Assembly (NCBI GenBank): GCA_000149265.1
Contig: CH003126.1
Location: forward strand, 1,699,190-1,763,189
Direction of reading: 5' to 3'
Origin: Ciona savignyi
Lineage: Eukaryota > Chordata > Ascidiacea > Phlebobranchia > Cionidae
Length of the DNA stretch: 64,000 nt
A program made the translations under genes and the position numbers. Under the pieces are notes generated by a model that made no database searches, had not been told where the DNA came from, and worked only from the letters and a program-made list of their open reading frames with translations. Position 1 is the stretch's first letter. Each line of letters opens with the position of its first letter. Of the stretch, positions 1-11,642 are shown in pieces.

Positions 1-1019
1 CACACTAAACTATTCGGCCAGACTACGGAAATGAGTCATGGAATTATATACCGTAATATGAAGTACATTGGATAAATTTACTTGTAACATTATCATTAAT
101 CCTTTTATTGACGAATTATATTAGTTGTAATATGTACGTAATAGAGTAGATTCTGATACCCAAGGCAAATAGTATCAGGACAAAACTTTGATAAAAATAC
201 ATCAAATCTTTTAGTAAACGGCAAACTGGTAATATCCCCGTATTGTGCCACCGGTGATGTAATTGTTTTTTTAGTAAATTTGAACATAAATGCATGATTG
301 ATAAACTTTAAAATCGGCAATAGATGTATGACATTGTGTACATTAAATTGTAATCGTTAAATTGTGAAAATATCACGTTTTTTATTTATTTTTTACCGGG
401 CTACATTTCGAACCAACGAGGGGCGGTTTTTGTATAGGAATCGTTATAATATGTATCGGTTGTGTTATCCATTCGTCCAGGCGGTCCAAAGTTAGTGATG
501 TTTTTAATAATTTATAATAAAAGTAAATCAGCTTATGTAAATCAAAAAATCCCTAGTAAACGTTAAGTTTAGAAGTCAAACTACATCATTGGCAAACGCC
601 ACGTTTTAAAGGCATAGGAAATTCTGTTTCAGAGAAAAAGTGTTTTAATGATTCGAGTATTTGCCTAAAGACATGCAAAGATAAACAGGACAGGCTTTTG
701 TTTGAACAAATCGAATGTGTGTTCACCATTGCAATTGTACACAAAAAACTGTTTGTTTTCAAAACCATGGCATTTCAATTGCCAATTTGTGTAAATAGAG
801 AGTTGGTAAGTGTATTGATTGTACAAATACACTTTTTTAGGACTCACTCTTGGGAAATTTAACCAGAAAGGTTGTTTAGTAGTATAATTTAAGTTATTTC
901 CCTGCAAAACATTTATTGATCCCGCTCAAAATCTATGTAAACAGTTGTATCGAATGTAACAATTACGGGATTATGGTGTTCATGTAAAACCGGTCTTAAC
1001 CTGTTTTGGTATGTTCCAG
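1..1019. other. Intronic sequence, no exon recognised
   Basis: No exon was recognised here. The exon that begins at 1020 has a good splice acceptor and starts in the middle of a protein domain, so this stretch is probably an intron of the multi-PLAT gene, which begins to the left of the window. It is AT-rich. The only structure seen is a SINE B remnant near 375-490. Confidence 0.55.
375..490 (-). repeat. SINE B copy (tRNA-derived), degraded
   Basis: A T-rich stretch, then a sequence resembling an inverted tRNA B box (ttcgaacc), a middle part with gtatcggttgtg, and an inverted A-box-like end. The same order of blocks recurs at 15.7, 17.0, 57.1 and 59.5 kb. Several differences from those copies suggest it is old. 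Confidence 0.5.
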
Positions 1020-4000
1020 GGTCAAATTGCCGGTCGTGTTGTGTTCTGCTTGAGCGAGGGCGGAACGCACGAGAAACTGTGTCGCGTCGACCAGGAATCC
1101 ACCGTTTTCGACGTCACAATCGACTCTGTTTTCCCACGGAAAATCCGCGTCTTCAACGAGTCGAAGGGGGAAGAGAATAAAACTTGGCCTTTTGAGGAGG
1201 TGAGATGAACAGATGTGTAAACAAGCGAAGACGGCTCGCCTAAACGTTGTTCGCATATTTCGCCATTGACCTAATTCGTCATTTCACGGAAACCTTACTT
1301 TTTTCGGTGCTTAATGCGTGGAGTTGTTTAAAGTACTTTTATTCGCATTAGCCAAGCAGAAACACAGCTGTTAAAAATATTTGATGAAACAACACTTAAA
1401 TTGCGGTGACTTACAGTACCCATAAAAAGAAGCCAAATTAATGCTATTCAAAACTATGCGTGGAATAACACTTTACAATCTAACCTTGTTTTGGCAAATT
1501 CACCAAAAGCAATTAACGAATTCGTAATATTGCCTTATGATAAAAGACAATCTAATCTCCGGCGAAAATAGTTTATTTGGCAATGTTATTACTGCGGCAG
1601 CTTTGTAAACAGAAGAGAAAAAGTTTTATGTTGAAAGATGTATTTTAAAGTGAAAAATCTAAATCCGTCGAAGAAGTTTTGAAAACGAGAGAGGCCACTT
1701 TCCTTGAAAAAAAGAAAAAAAGTCGATTGCTGTCGCGGAAATATGCGAGTTCGGTATGCTCTCCTTATATGGGCATCATGGCGAGCAGACGACATATTTA
1801 TTGCTCGGCCTAGGAGAGATATTACTTTCTCACATTACAACGCATAACTGTGCCAGTTTCACGCTGCTTATATGACTCCCCGGGAAATGTTAAAATGCTT
1901 AACATTCACTCTATAAACGTTTTCATTTCCAAAGAAAGTAATTTTGAGCGGTTTTACGGTTATAGCGCAAATTTATATGGGAGTCTGGTGCTATATTAAC
2001 ATTCGCAACGCAATACATCAAAAAACACGCACACTAGCTTAAGCACATACTAGCCTATAAATCTAACTCTAAATAGCCTATAAATATAAATCTAAATTCG
2101 TTGCATATTTTAAACTGTCAATTTTTAATATGTCCAGTTACGAATGGATGACGTCGACACCGGTGAAAAACTTCGGTTCCTGTTCGATAGCGACCCCGTG
2201 TGGTCGGGCAGCGACCGAGGCTACGTGAGGGAAGTGCCGGTGGTGCGACAGGGGCTTCCGTTCGCACCCGGTAAGTCGGTGGCGCCGGATTCGATTCTCT
2301 GAGCAGTTTTTTTGTAAACCAGAGCTCTATGTGTTTTTTTGTGCAAACAAAAATGGAATATCTGCAACTACATAGTACTAACACAACCCGAAAGCCCGGG
2401 TCGGTATGGTGCGGATGACGCAAAGGCTTATATTTTCGGGGTGTTACAATCGGATCATTGGTACCCTTTCCAAACAACTTTACTCACGTTAAGCTACTAG
2501 TCACTATTTTCGGTTTTTGCATAAGAGGTCTGACCATTAAACTAAATCGCGCATTGTTTCAACCATGTTATTCTCCCGGCCCAGTTTCTCGTATATGGCC
2601 GTTATTCCGCGCGGTGTCGTCCCAGGGCAATGCACATAGGATATTCATGTTTTTTTTTATCTCCGTGATGCGAAACGCAAGGTATATTAGCAATGTTCAC
2701 CTCTCAAACACTTAAGTATCATAAGTAGGTGGTTGTTCATAAGTAGGCGTCTTAGAAGGGTAATCTAAGATAACCTCGCCCTCCTTCGTCAGGTTACCGA
2801 AGCTATGCAGTTTATGACGCTTAAGTAGTCCATTCAGTTTTAATGCCAACCGTTAATCCACTGAGTTCAGGCGATGTCTACCAAGTTCCTTGCTCAAAGA
2901 CATAACCCTTAAACCAAGGTTGCGCAATATTTCGGCGATCTGCAGACCCAACTTTGTCCAGATGGGAAAAAGTGCAAATTGTAAACATAATTCAATATCT
3001 CCAGTAACCCTAATGGTGCACGACGTAATCCGAGGATTACACCCCTTTGGTTAGCCGAAAACCTTTCTTACATCGGGAAAAAAAACTAATTTTCCTATTC
3101 CAACCAATATTTCATTATTCTAATTCCGACCTGATTCAGATAAGTCTAGCACAATGTTAACTATGCGCAAGTAAAAGCCTAAGATCCTTGCCCAATTACA
3201 AATCAAATATTTACCTCTTACGTTGTTGTCAACGGTCATAAATCGAAGTCATTGGTGGTGGAATGTATGACGAAGAGGTGTTCTCGTTTGTCCGTGCTTT
3301 ATAGATTCCATACGATGCGTGTCGTGTGCAAGTTTATGAATAATATCATAATAAAAGTAACTTCGCGTGCCAACCATTGTTATGTACGCTTTGCATAGTT
3401 AACTACCCAATTTGAATATTAGAAAGCGGATAACAGAAAGATTTTTTTATAAATTTGTTTGGTGTATTATAGGAAGTTTAAGTTTGCATGCTTATAGTAT
3501 AGATTTTGCGTGCGAGTCCAATCACGCGGCGTGCCATAAACAATGCTATCTTGGTTGCGAAACCCTACATTAAACCATCGGGTTCAATCAATGCCCCCAC
3601 ACAAGAAAACAATCGAGGTCGGGTATCGATCCCTGCGCCCTTCTGTCTTGGGTCCGACACGCCACGATTAGGTTAACTGACTGGACTACAATTATCTGAC
3701 ACTTTAAATGGCGGTTATACATCGTTACCGATCTATGACCTAAAACACATCTGCGCAAGGCCAAAGGTTCGAACCGACTATTAATACCGTTCTGTTTTGC
3801 AGTCATCACGTACTATGTGATCCTTTGCACGAGCAGCCAATCAGATGCCGAGTTTCAACCGACTCTCGTCACGCTTCGGTTGCGTGGTAAGAATGGCGAC
3901 ACCTACTGGCAGACGATAGCGGATGCTGACGTAAGCAGTTTAAGCGTGAAACGCGAAATGTTGGTGGTTTGACGTAAAATGAAAGAAATGTTAATATTTG

Positions 4001-7000
4001 TATATTCGTAAACTAAGTAGTGGGTAAGAAAGGGAAATGTTAAGCGTTAGTGCTAGTGTATGGAGAACGAATCTTAAATCTGGATAAAACAGGAGACTCA
4101 AGTTTATCTACGATGAGGGAATCACGTACTGTTTTATAACATTGTCAATTTTGGGAACAGCTTGTTGCAACGCCAGTGTGTCAAATAATGTGATAACAAG
4201 TTTACTGTAGTTTTTTTCAAAACTTTAATCCACTGGGTTCATGCGACATCCGATAAGCGCTTTGCAAAAGAATAGACCTGGTTGGTTTCGATCTTAAACC
4301 TTTCGTTTGTCAGTTCGACTCGCTACCATTCAGCCAACTGGCTGGGCGTGGCTGGAATTGCCCGATGAATGCACTATGCGGTCAACAATCATGCCGCACC
4401 ATGGCATTACGCACTCAATATACAACGGCAAAAACATGATTCATTTGCTTCGGCATTGTAAAGCAATGACGCTATCAATTAGCAATGATAAGCCACGTTT
4501 CTCTGATCGACGAAGTTTCGATAAAACGTTTTCCAAGTACAGTCTTGCTCGTAACATCTGCCTAATTAAATCGAACGATCCTCGGCAAACGTCACAGGGT
4601 CAACTCGTGCCCATATAAGTCCGGCATTTTTCCTCTAGAACTCGGCCGGAAAATTCCAGCCCGGCCGCATAAACGTCTTCACGATCGAGGCCGTCGAGCT
4701 TGGTGACGTCATCGATTACGTCACCATCAACGTCAAAGGTCCTATGACGTCATCGTGGCATCTCGAGCGTGTCAAAGTAAAGAAGGGCTATTATGAGGAC
4801 ATGGAACAGATATTCGAGTACAACAAGTAAGTTGAAATATATGCTCGTAACGTAACAATTATTCAATTCGTGTCCTTTTTTTATTTCATTGGCCATCGCC
4901 ATTGCATTTTTGACATAACAATACTAATGCAGTGCATGGAACAATCCTTAAGAATAAATGCCACACTATGCACGCGAAATTGTAAAATTTCTTCTCCCAA
5001 AATATATAAAAAAATCGGTTTATTTCGTTTTAATTTTACAGCATTTCCGATTTCGCCTTTATTAATTCATAAACAATTTAAAAACGAACATTTCTGTCCC
5101 TTTTTAGAAAAATAAAAACGGAGCAGACGATAGAGCTAACAGATGGAAAGATGACGCCGTGTAGACCGGTGGCGAAAAAATCCGCCCCTCCCGACCCTTC
5201 CGCTTCCGTCGTTTACGAGGCGGAACTCGTGCTTGCTTGCAAACCGCCCAGTGGGAAGAACGAACGGGACAACCTTAACCTGTCATTACAACTTACCGGT
5301 AACCAGGGCTCTTCGGACGTCGCGTCGCTTCTGCTTGATTCTGACGTCACAAGTGCAGGCCATTACAGAGCGACCGCTTCGGTAATTTCTAGTTGTACGT
5401 GGTGGTTAGAGTGAGTCTCGGTTATATTCAATCCGCGCAAATCTGCTTAGGGAAGTTTACGTGGTTGACCTGGATGAACTGTAGGTGAAAGGTCAACCTT
5501 GGGAATATTCATTTTCGTTTCACTGTGCTATTAGCTGCCGTGTCGCAACGATTTGAACATATAAAAAAATAGTATGGGCGATTCCACGGAAGGGGGAATT
5601 AGAAACGTAGGCCATAGAAGGCCCGTTACAACAGCGCACGGGCAAATTCGACCTTGCATCCAACTATACTTGACAATGATTAAAAACTGGACGCATTTAT
5701 TTATTTTATTTTTTGGTTAACCCAATAAACCATTGGGTTAAAGCAAGCCTTGCAAAAGCTTAAAATCGACCAGTTAGTGCTCGGCTTCGATCACAGGACC
5801 TTTAGACCCGGCAACCCGACCTAGGACGTGGAATTGTGGCGAACACTGGTGGTTTAAACCCCTATGTTTTCTCACCCTACACTTCAGCATGGCATAGGAC
5901 ATCATATTTATCTCTGTAAATGGAAAAACGCATTAGGCATTAACACACTTCTCAAATGACGTGGCGCCCACCGTCAAATTACCCGAGCTATTTCAGTTAT
6001 TGTGTATCATCCACACGTCCCTTTAATTAGTTGGATAAAGTCTTTTTAAGTGCCTTGCACAAGGACACAACCGACTCGCTAGCGAACAGTTTCGAGTCTA
6101 CAACCTTTTGTCTAAAATGCGACAAACGGCGGCAAACTAACCCAATGCATTCACAGGTTAATACAACTACTTCCCGCTTCGGCGACCTTCTCAAAATCGG
6201 AGTCGGTTTCCTGCATTTGAACACCTCGACCGATGACGTCATACTAAAGAAACTGACAGTCAGAAACATAGAAAACAACGATTATTACTGGTAGGAAAGT
6301 CGAAAATTGTTGTATTAATCAAACACACCTATACTGCATGGAAAAATCACTTTTAATGGAAGCGTATTTGCTATTTTCGGTAAATATGTGTATTTAATTA
6401 GTCGCCTGTGATGAAAAGTTTGTTAACCATTATAGTATATATCTATATCATAATATATATAGATATATATATACATTGTTTCGGTTGATTATCACGTTTC
6501 GAATAAGGTAAAAGGGTATTTAAGAAAAAGTGCATTTAGTGAAAAAAACTGGACAAAGTAATTACATCATTTTAACGAGATTTAAGGTTTGCATGACATA
6601 AATTGTTGTTTTTGGAGAAAAAATCGAAACCTTGCTAAAATCTGCCACATCAAACAATATTTTTTGGTTATTAAAATTAAGAATTCTAATAAAAGGTCGA
6701 CGTAAGCACGGGAGTGCATTCAGCAACTCCTCTGCCTCCGCTAACTATAGTGTAATAATAAAAGATACATGTCATTATTAATATTTATCAAATACGTTGC
6801 AAAAATTAAAAACAACCAACACAAACATCAACTCGGGAAACTAACAGGAGGGAAAGAGTGAAGGAGGGAAGGCGGAAAACTGCACACTAAAATAAAGATT
6901 TGGGTATAAAAGTTAATTTTAAAGTTATGGTGGGAGTTAGGTTTAGTATTGGTGTTGAAATTAGTGTTTGGCGCAGGGTTAGAATTAGTTTCCATAATTT

Positions 7001-10000
7001 TAGTGAGCAGTTTTCCTCCTTCCATACTACCCTCTTTCCCTCCTTTAAGTGTTGCCCCATCAATTCGAGTTCTCTTTCATGCGATAATAATATTACCACC
7101 ATTTGTTTTCATAACATTTCTCCCTACCAATGTTTCTTATATGTAAAATATTTGTAAAGTATGTGATTTTATGATGACGTAATAGCCATTGTTCGCGCAT
7201 AGTGTATTCAAACTATGTACAGTTTACTGCTTTGTTTTGGTTATGCAAAATAACCATGAGGTGTCGCTATTTCTGCGTTATGTTTTTAATTACGTCACTG
7301 CGGTTCTTTGTAAAGTCATCAGGTGAAGCAAAGACAAAATCGGACCATTCGGGCGTCGGAAACACAGTGCTTAGTACAGATGCTGTTGAGTGTCAATTTC
7401 ACAACTATTCAGCATGCGTCCATACTGTCAAAAGCACCCCTCCGCCTGTTAGTGACGAAGAAAGCACAAACAAAAGTGTAAATGAGCGATGGTATGCGAA
7501 CAGCCTCTGGTACCAGCCGCGAAATTCAAACCAACCAATGAAAAGCCGCGTCTGGGCCGCATCTATTCTGCACCAATCAGTATCGTCAGCGTATGAAGAT
7601 CTTCCGAAAGTGCCTTTCACGAGAAAAACGGAAATAAAAAGATCGAAGAAAAACAGACCCTTAAAAGATGCTACAAAAAATGAAACTGTAAATTTTAAGC
7701 AAGCACATTTTCTACCGTGGCAACCGTTTAAAATCAAAGGATTACCACTCCTCTTGGTACCACTGCGACACTTAGTGTCAGAAGATATCACTCCGTCACC
7801 TCAAGCATGCTTGCAATTCCGTCTTAAGGCAGCTCGGGATTTAAACGAATCCGACAACATTAAGCTTATCCTTGTCCCCGAAAACTCATCGAAAATGTTA
7901 TTTCTATGGAGTAAATACGGCAGCGGACGACGGTGGACGCAATACGTAATCGGTTTAAACAAAACTAGCAGGTTTAAGCTCGTTTTTGCCGGAACAGTTC
8001 AGGTTTCTACGAAACATGGCGGATTTCTAGTTCCGTACCAAATGTACGGAATTAAGATCACCTCGTGTAAGTCTCAAAACGCGGATTACAACTCGCACGG
8101 CGATTATCAAGTCGGCGCCTCGCCGGCCTCGAATTTCAAATGCCGCTGGGTCAAGTTCTCCGCGCCGCAAGTCCCCGAGGTTAGGTTGAATCTCAAGGTT
8201 TCAGAGGGCGCCACCTCCGACCGCTTTGAAGTCGACACGGCGTTCGTCTCTGTCACCGGCGCCCATGTCTGCGTCCACAAAGTCTCGGATAATGGTGTCG
8301 GCTGGAGTCACTCCGGCGTTCAAGTCAGCTGGGTTATCTCTAAAGCTCCTCAGCCGAGGATGGCCACCGACTCGATCGATAATTCGACCGTCCCAACTAA
8401 AACGCCAGGCAACTCGACGAAACCGGTCTGTACCGGTTTATACCGGTGTGTCGGGACAAAAGCTTGCATTCCTCCCGAATTGCTTTGCAATGGTTTTTCG
8501 GACTGCCCTTCCGGTGATGACGAAATGCAATCGTGCGGGGACGCTACGTCATTTGTTTTTGCGGTGGTTTCAGCGTCTAGCGCCGCCGTTTTTGCCGTTC
8601 TCTTCCTTTACCTGTATTACGTGCGAATCCAGCTACTCGATAGCGACCTCTATGGCGAGAATTTCGACGACGAGACGCGAAGATACGTCGAGTTGCTGGA
8701 GACCGCGATAGAAAATACAACGCGATGGAAACGTGACAGCAAACTCGCCGAAGGCACTGAATACAACGACGCTGTTAGCGAATTGTGAACTCGTTCTCGT
8801 CATCAATAAAAAATCGTTTCATCAATTCTCACCTCTTTTATTCTCTGCCCGTGGCATGTTATAAAACGATTGCCATTTCGGCGTTTTTTTCGTCTTTTTT
8901 AATTGTTGTAATCAACTTGATTTGTTGTAGACAGGTATCTCTATTCATTTAGTGTCCAGCAAAATGGGCAAAAATAGCAGACTTAGTGCTTTTGCTGCTT
9001 TTACTGCTAGGCACTGTCATTATTATGTTGTGTGTATATTACATATTCCCCGCACTAAAATATATTACAACTAACAAAGCTTATATAGTTAAATGTACCC
9101 TGTACCTTTTACATGAATTACCAAAATCTCCGTTTTTAGTTTCCGTCCAAACTACAACTTCTCCCTCCCGTCCAACCAAGAAAGAACCGGTTTGAACTGG
9201 CTGGAACTGGCTGCCGTGTTGCCTCGACAGGATCCTATCACTATACCCAAGGTATGGTTATAATTTGTCATACAATTCAGGTTTCTGTTCTCAAAGTATT
9301 TGACGTATAGGAAACGCGACGGTCTTCACCGGGCAATATCTCGGCCAGATCAAAGTCCTGCCGCTGACCTTCGTCTTCTGTGTGTTTGTGTGTGTGTGTG
9401 TGTGCGTGTGTATACTTTGTCCCTAACTGTATTTTTGGTGGTCGTTTAATCTAAAAAAACACCAAAGAGTAACCTCACTACAATAGCCCTGGAAGCCATA
9501 ATAATGATAGATATGGTACAACTCCTCGTCAAATACGAGTATACCATTCGAAACATCAAACAATAACTACATTGCAATAGCCCTGTAACCACACTGCAAT
9601 AGCCTGTCAACCTATTGTAAGCACAGATTTGTTAAGACTGTTTGTCAAATCCGAGTATTCTATTCTGCGAGCAGTAACGATTGACACAGCGTACTTAAAT
9701 TATGTTTACCGGACCCATTTTTGAGCACATGACAACTTGTTCCCTTGAACTGGTTCCTTTAGCGGAATCGTGTTTATTCCCTGGTGTGAAAAACGGCAAC
9801 TTCAGTAAACTCGCCGGTCTATCAATCGACCGAAAACAGCCCACATGTGAATTGGTGGAGATATTACTACGTGTATGTTTATAACTTTGAATATGGCCTG
9901 ACTATGGCCGTTATTACCACCGCCCACTACCAGTTAACAAAAATACATTTTAATTAGGCTGAACAGCAACTGTAGGGTTACGTTTATATGAACAATGCCT

Positions 10001-11479
10001 TAATTAGGTTAAACTTTGCCTTTGTTTCAAATATGGCCTGGTTTTAATTATTTAGAATTCTTAATTTGAAGTCATGCGTGCGTGTAGGACGTGTGCTTAA
10101 TATGCCATTCAACGGGATGAAACCTAAATTTCTACAATTACGTAGTAACACGTTTTGACATTTCTTAACTTAGTACCTGCCATCTTAGGAGTGTGATTAT
10201 TACATCACAATACGCACAAGTGATCAAACAGACGCCGGCACCGATGCGCATGTTTACGTCATATTAAACGGAAGTTTGGGAGACAGCGGCAAAAGGTGGC
10301 TCCTGACGTCATCAACGTCTGGTGACGTGCACTTCCGACCCGGAAGTGAGGTGTCATTCACAATCTCAAGCTTGAGCATTGGCGACATCAAACAGGCATG
10401 TGAATATGCGAACCATTTTTAGAAAAAAAAAGAAATTTCAGTCACATTCACAAAAATTGATTTCTCTCTTTAAACTCACGGCATAATCACGTTTTAATTT
10501 CCTAGGTTGTGATCGGCCACGATGGTCGTGACGTAGATTCCGGGTGGCACTTGGACAAAGTAGTTGTCTCATCGTCCGAAGCACCAGATACCAAATTCGA
10601 GTTTGCTTGTCAAAAGTAGGTTGTTCCTCTAGCTACTGATGTATCGTCACTATGTCGCTAAGTTGACTTAATTGTAATCATATATGTTCTAATCCAAAGT
10701 GGTGGCGTTTATCACCCCCTTTTTTGTTATCGGTTGCCATTTGTTTTCAATATAAAATTGCACCAAGGTTCATTGCGATGAAATAATCGTCATAAACAGC
10801 ATTATGACGATTGGAATTCCGGGTATCGTTTTTACATCACTGGTTTAAGTAGGAGGATGATAATGCTGTTTTGTTTCTAATTGTGTGAACATCAGACTAA
10901 CTATGAGCTATTGGTCCAAATCAGGGGTGGGTAACATACGGCCCACGAAGGGATTTTGACCAGCCCGCAGACTGTATCTAACCATATCCTGTAATTAGGA
11001 ATACTATTCATGAAATACTCCGGGCCACCAAGAAAGTCATTTTCCCATATATGGCCAGCTGAACAGAGAACTTGCTCACCCTTGGTGTAATTAATACAGA
11101 CTTACGTGTGTATCATATACAACACACTGCAATAGCTACGGTAACCCGACGGTGGGCGCGAGGTAATCTGACGATTGTCCGTGTGATCCCCCTTGGTTTT
11201 CCCATCCACGGGAATAAACATGAATATCCTATCCTAGTTTTACATAGTAACACAAGAGTAATGTATGTATGTACACTGTAGAGTTTTTTACGGGTGCTTA
11301 TCTCGTCGTTCATTGGACATTTTGACAACGAGTAGCCCTGAAGCAATAACGGTGTAGAAAACCACTTAATCATGTCAAATCATTGCAGATGGCTTGCAGA
11401 CTTAGAAGGTGACACCTTTATTGAAAGAACTCTCAGCGTTACAAATACAAACGTCACTTCACTGAATAGTGAAGCTTAA
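1020..11479 (+). CDS. LOXHD1-like multi-PLAT-domain protein, 3' part (5' end outside window)
   Basis: PLAT/LH2 domains are beta-sandwich modules that bind proteins or lipids. LOXHD1, built almost only of PLAT repeats, works at the plasma membrane of hair-cell stereocilia. Exons read: 1020-1199, 2138-2270, 3803-3930, 4639-4826, 5108-5381, 6157-6290, doubtful 9311-9383, 10189-10395, 10506-10615, 11389-11479 (stop TAA). All phases join if 9311-9383 is included, giving about 505 residues. PLAT hallmarks are SSWHLERVKV (exon 4639), DAGTDAHVYV and GDSGKRWLL (exon 10189), IGHDGRDVDSGWHLDKVVV (exon 10506), and the closing CQKWLADLEGDTFIERTLSV, whose codons are split across the last junction. About three and a half PLAT repeats are visible. 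The intron after 10395 has a GC donor. A single-exon gene sits in the intron after 6290. LOXHD1 orthology is inferred from the repeat architecture; another multi-PLAT protein is possible. Confidence 0.8.
2630..2950 (-). repeat. SINE A copy, old
   Basis: Contains the inverted tail (aggatattcatg), the central ggttaccgaagctatgcag block, the taatccactgagttcagg block and a core resembling ccttgctcaaagacataa. All are present in better copies at 18.9 and 53.0 kb, but with many differences. It lies in an intron of the multi-PLAT gene. Confidence 0.5.
4218..4340 (-). repeat. SINE A partial copy (head half)
   Basis: Starts with aatccactgggttcatgcga and continues through the core into a tRNA-like end (inverted), matching the second half of the copies at 19.0 and 53.2 kb. 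The tail half is missing. It is intronic in the multi-PLAT gene. Confidence 0.5.
5890..6140 (-). repeat. SINE A copy abutting an exon of the multi-PLAT gene
   Basis: The whole block order of SINE A is readable in the inverted direction: tail, gcgcccaccgtcaaattacc, the core gccttgcacaaggacacaac, and the tRNA-like head with ctagcgaacagtttcgag. The head end lies only about 15 bases from the splice acceptor of the exon starting at 6157, so the element supplies much of the sequence just upstream of that acceptor. Confidence 0.6.
6847..7047. mobile_element. MITE with long terminal inverted repeats
   Basis: The two ends, about 47 bases each, are near-perfect inverted repeats: the left begins ggagggaaagagtg and carries aaactgcacactaaaat, and the right carries attttagtgagcagttt and ends ctctttccctcc. 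The roughly 100 bases between are short and AT-rich with no coding capacity. Related copies lie near 17.6, 29.5 and 51.1 kb. This is a non-autonomous DNA transposon; its superfamily was not recognised. Confidence 0.65.
7256..8788 (+). CDS. Single-exon MAM-like/LDLa transmembrane protein nested in the multi-PLAT gene
   Basis: A 510-residue open frame. The ATG at 7256 has a good context (ataaccATGa) and is followed by a hydrophobic signal-peptide-like start (FCVMFLITSLRFFV). In order: a cysteine-bearing region (CQFHNYSAC) and, further on, CLQFRLKAARDLN...LFLWSKYGSGRRW, which resembles a MAM domain with an insertion; a second cysteine-rich stretch; a Ser/Thr-rich stalk with NST sites; an LDL-receptor class A repeat at about residues 392-429 with all six cysteines and the calcium motif CNGFSDCPSGDDE; a membrane helix at about 433-458; and a cytoplasmic tail of about 50 residues. 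It should be a type I membrane protein, perhaps in adhesion or ligand binding. It has no introns and lies on the same strand as the host gene. A poly(A) signal follows the stop by 17 bases. The MAM call is by resemblance only; the LDLa call is firm. Confidence 0.8.
   Translation: MRCRYFCVMFLITSLRFFVKSSGEAKTKSDHSGVGNTVLSTDAVECQFHNYSACVHTVKSTPPPVSDEESTNKSVNERWYANSLWYQPRNSNQPMKSRVWAASILHQSVSSAYEDLPKVPFTRKTEIKRSKKNRPLKDATKNETVNFKQAHFLPWQPFKIKGLPLLLVPLRHLVSEDITPSPQACLQFRLKAARDLNESDNIKLILVPENSSKMLFLWSKYGSGRRWTQYVIGLNKTSRFKLVFAGTVQVSTKHGGFLVPYQMYGIKITSCKSQNADYNSHGDYQVGASPASNFKCRWVKFSAPQVPEVRLNLKVSEGATSDRFEVDTAFVSVTGAHVCVHKVSDNGVGWSHSGVQVSWVISKAPQPRMATDSIDNSTVPTKTPGNSTKPVCTGLYRCVGTKACIPPELLCNGFSDCPSGDDEMQSCGDATSFVFAVVSASSAAVFAVLFLYLYYVRIQLLDSDLYGENFDDETRRYVELLETAIENTTRWKRDSKLAEGTEYNDAVSEL
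8805..8810 (+). terminator. Poly(A) signal of the nested gene
   Basis: AATAAA starts 17 bases after the TGA of the MAM-like/LDLa gene and is followed by T-rich sequence. The very short 3' UTR supports a separate transcript. It also lies inside the presumed host intron, where it must be ignored during host transcription. Confidence 0.6.
9311..9383 (+). CDS. Doubtful linker exon of the multi-PLAT gene
   Basis: Exon 6157-6290 ends with two bases of a codon, and exon 10189 starts on a whole codon, so at least one exon must lie between them. This segment follows a tatag acceptor, supplies the single base needed, stays open for 24 codons, and ends before a gtttgt donor that leaves the right phase. 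The peptide continues ...NNDYYW with KRDGLHRAI, placed where PLAT linkers usually carry an RW..D.DG pattern. Its donor falls at the start of a GT microsatellite, which makes the boundary uncertain. Confidence 0.35.
9380..9411 (+). repeat. GT microsatellite
   Basis: An almost pure run of GT dinucleotides, interrupted by gttt and gc. It begins at the donor proposed for the doubtful exon 9311-9383. Confidence 0.85.
10396..10505 (+). other. GC-AG intron in the multi-PLAT gene
   Basis: Exon 10189-10395 ends ...GDIKQ and is followed by gcatgt instead of a GT donor. The next exon starts after cctag at 10506 and continues the PLAT domain in phase with VVIGHDGRD. The exonic CAG and the gc start fit the known minor class of GC-AG introns. 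No GT donor nearby keeps the reading frame as well. Confidence 0.65.
10922..11085. mobile_element. hAT-like MITE
   Basis: Begins caggggtgggtaac and ends with an inverted, diverged version (cttgctcacccttg). The interior is ggattttgacc...cccgcagactgtatctaac. Copies with the same interior lie at 23.66 and 43.96 kb. Termini of the type CAGGGGTGGGCAAC are typical of hAT-family transposons. It has no coding capacity. Confidence 0.65.
11100..11237 (+). repeat. SINE A copy (tail half)
   Basis: Starts near tcatatacaacacactgcaa and ends aacatgaatatcctatcc. The tRNA-like head and core are absent. It lies in the last intron of the multi-PLAT gene and follows the hAT-like MITE almost directly. Confidence 0.65.
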
Positions 11480-11636
11480 TTTCCGCAACGTCATTTTCCT
11501 CTTTCTTTTAGCAGTAATTGTATTGTGCACAGCTTCGTTAACTCGCTTTTATATCTCTGTACCTGTGATTGCCACGTTCATCTATATATCGCGTCCCATA
11601 ATCTCCTGATTGTGTTTATTATGTTGAAGCAAATCC

Positions 11637-11642
11637 AATAAA
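11637..11642 (+). terminator. Probable poly(A) signal of the multi-PLAT gene
   Basis: AATAAA about 158 bases after the TAA at 11477-11479, in AT-rich sequence. It is the first canonical hexamer after the stop. Confidence 0.5.
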
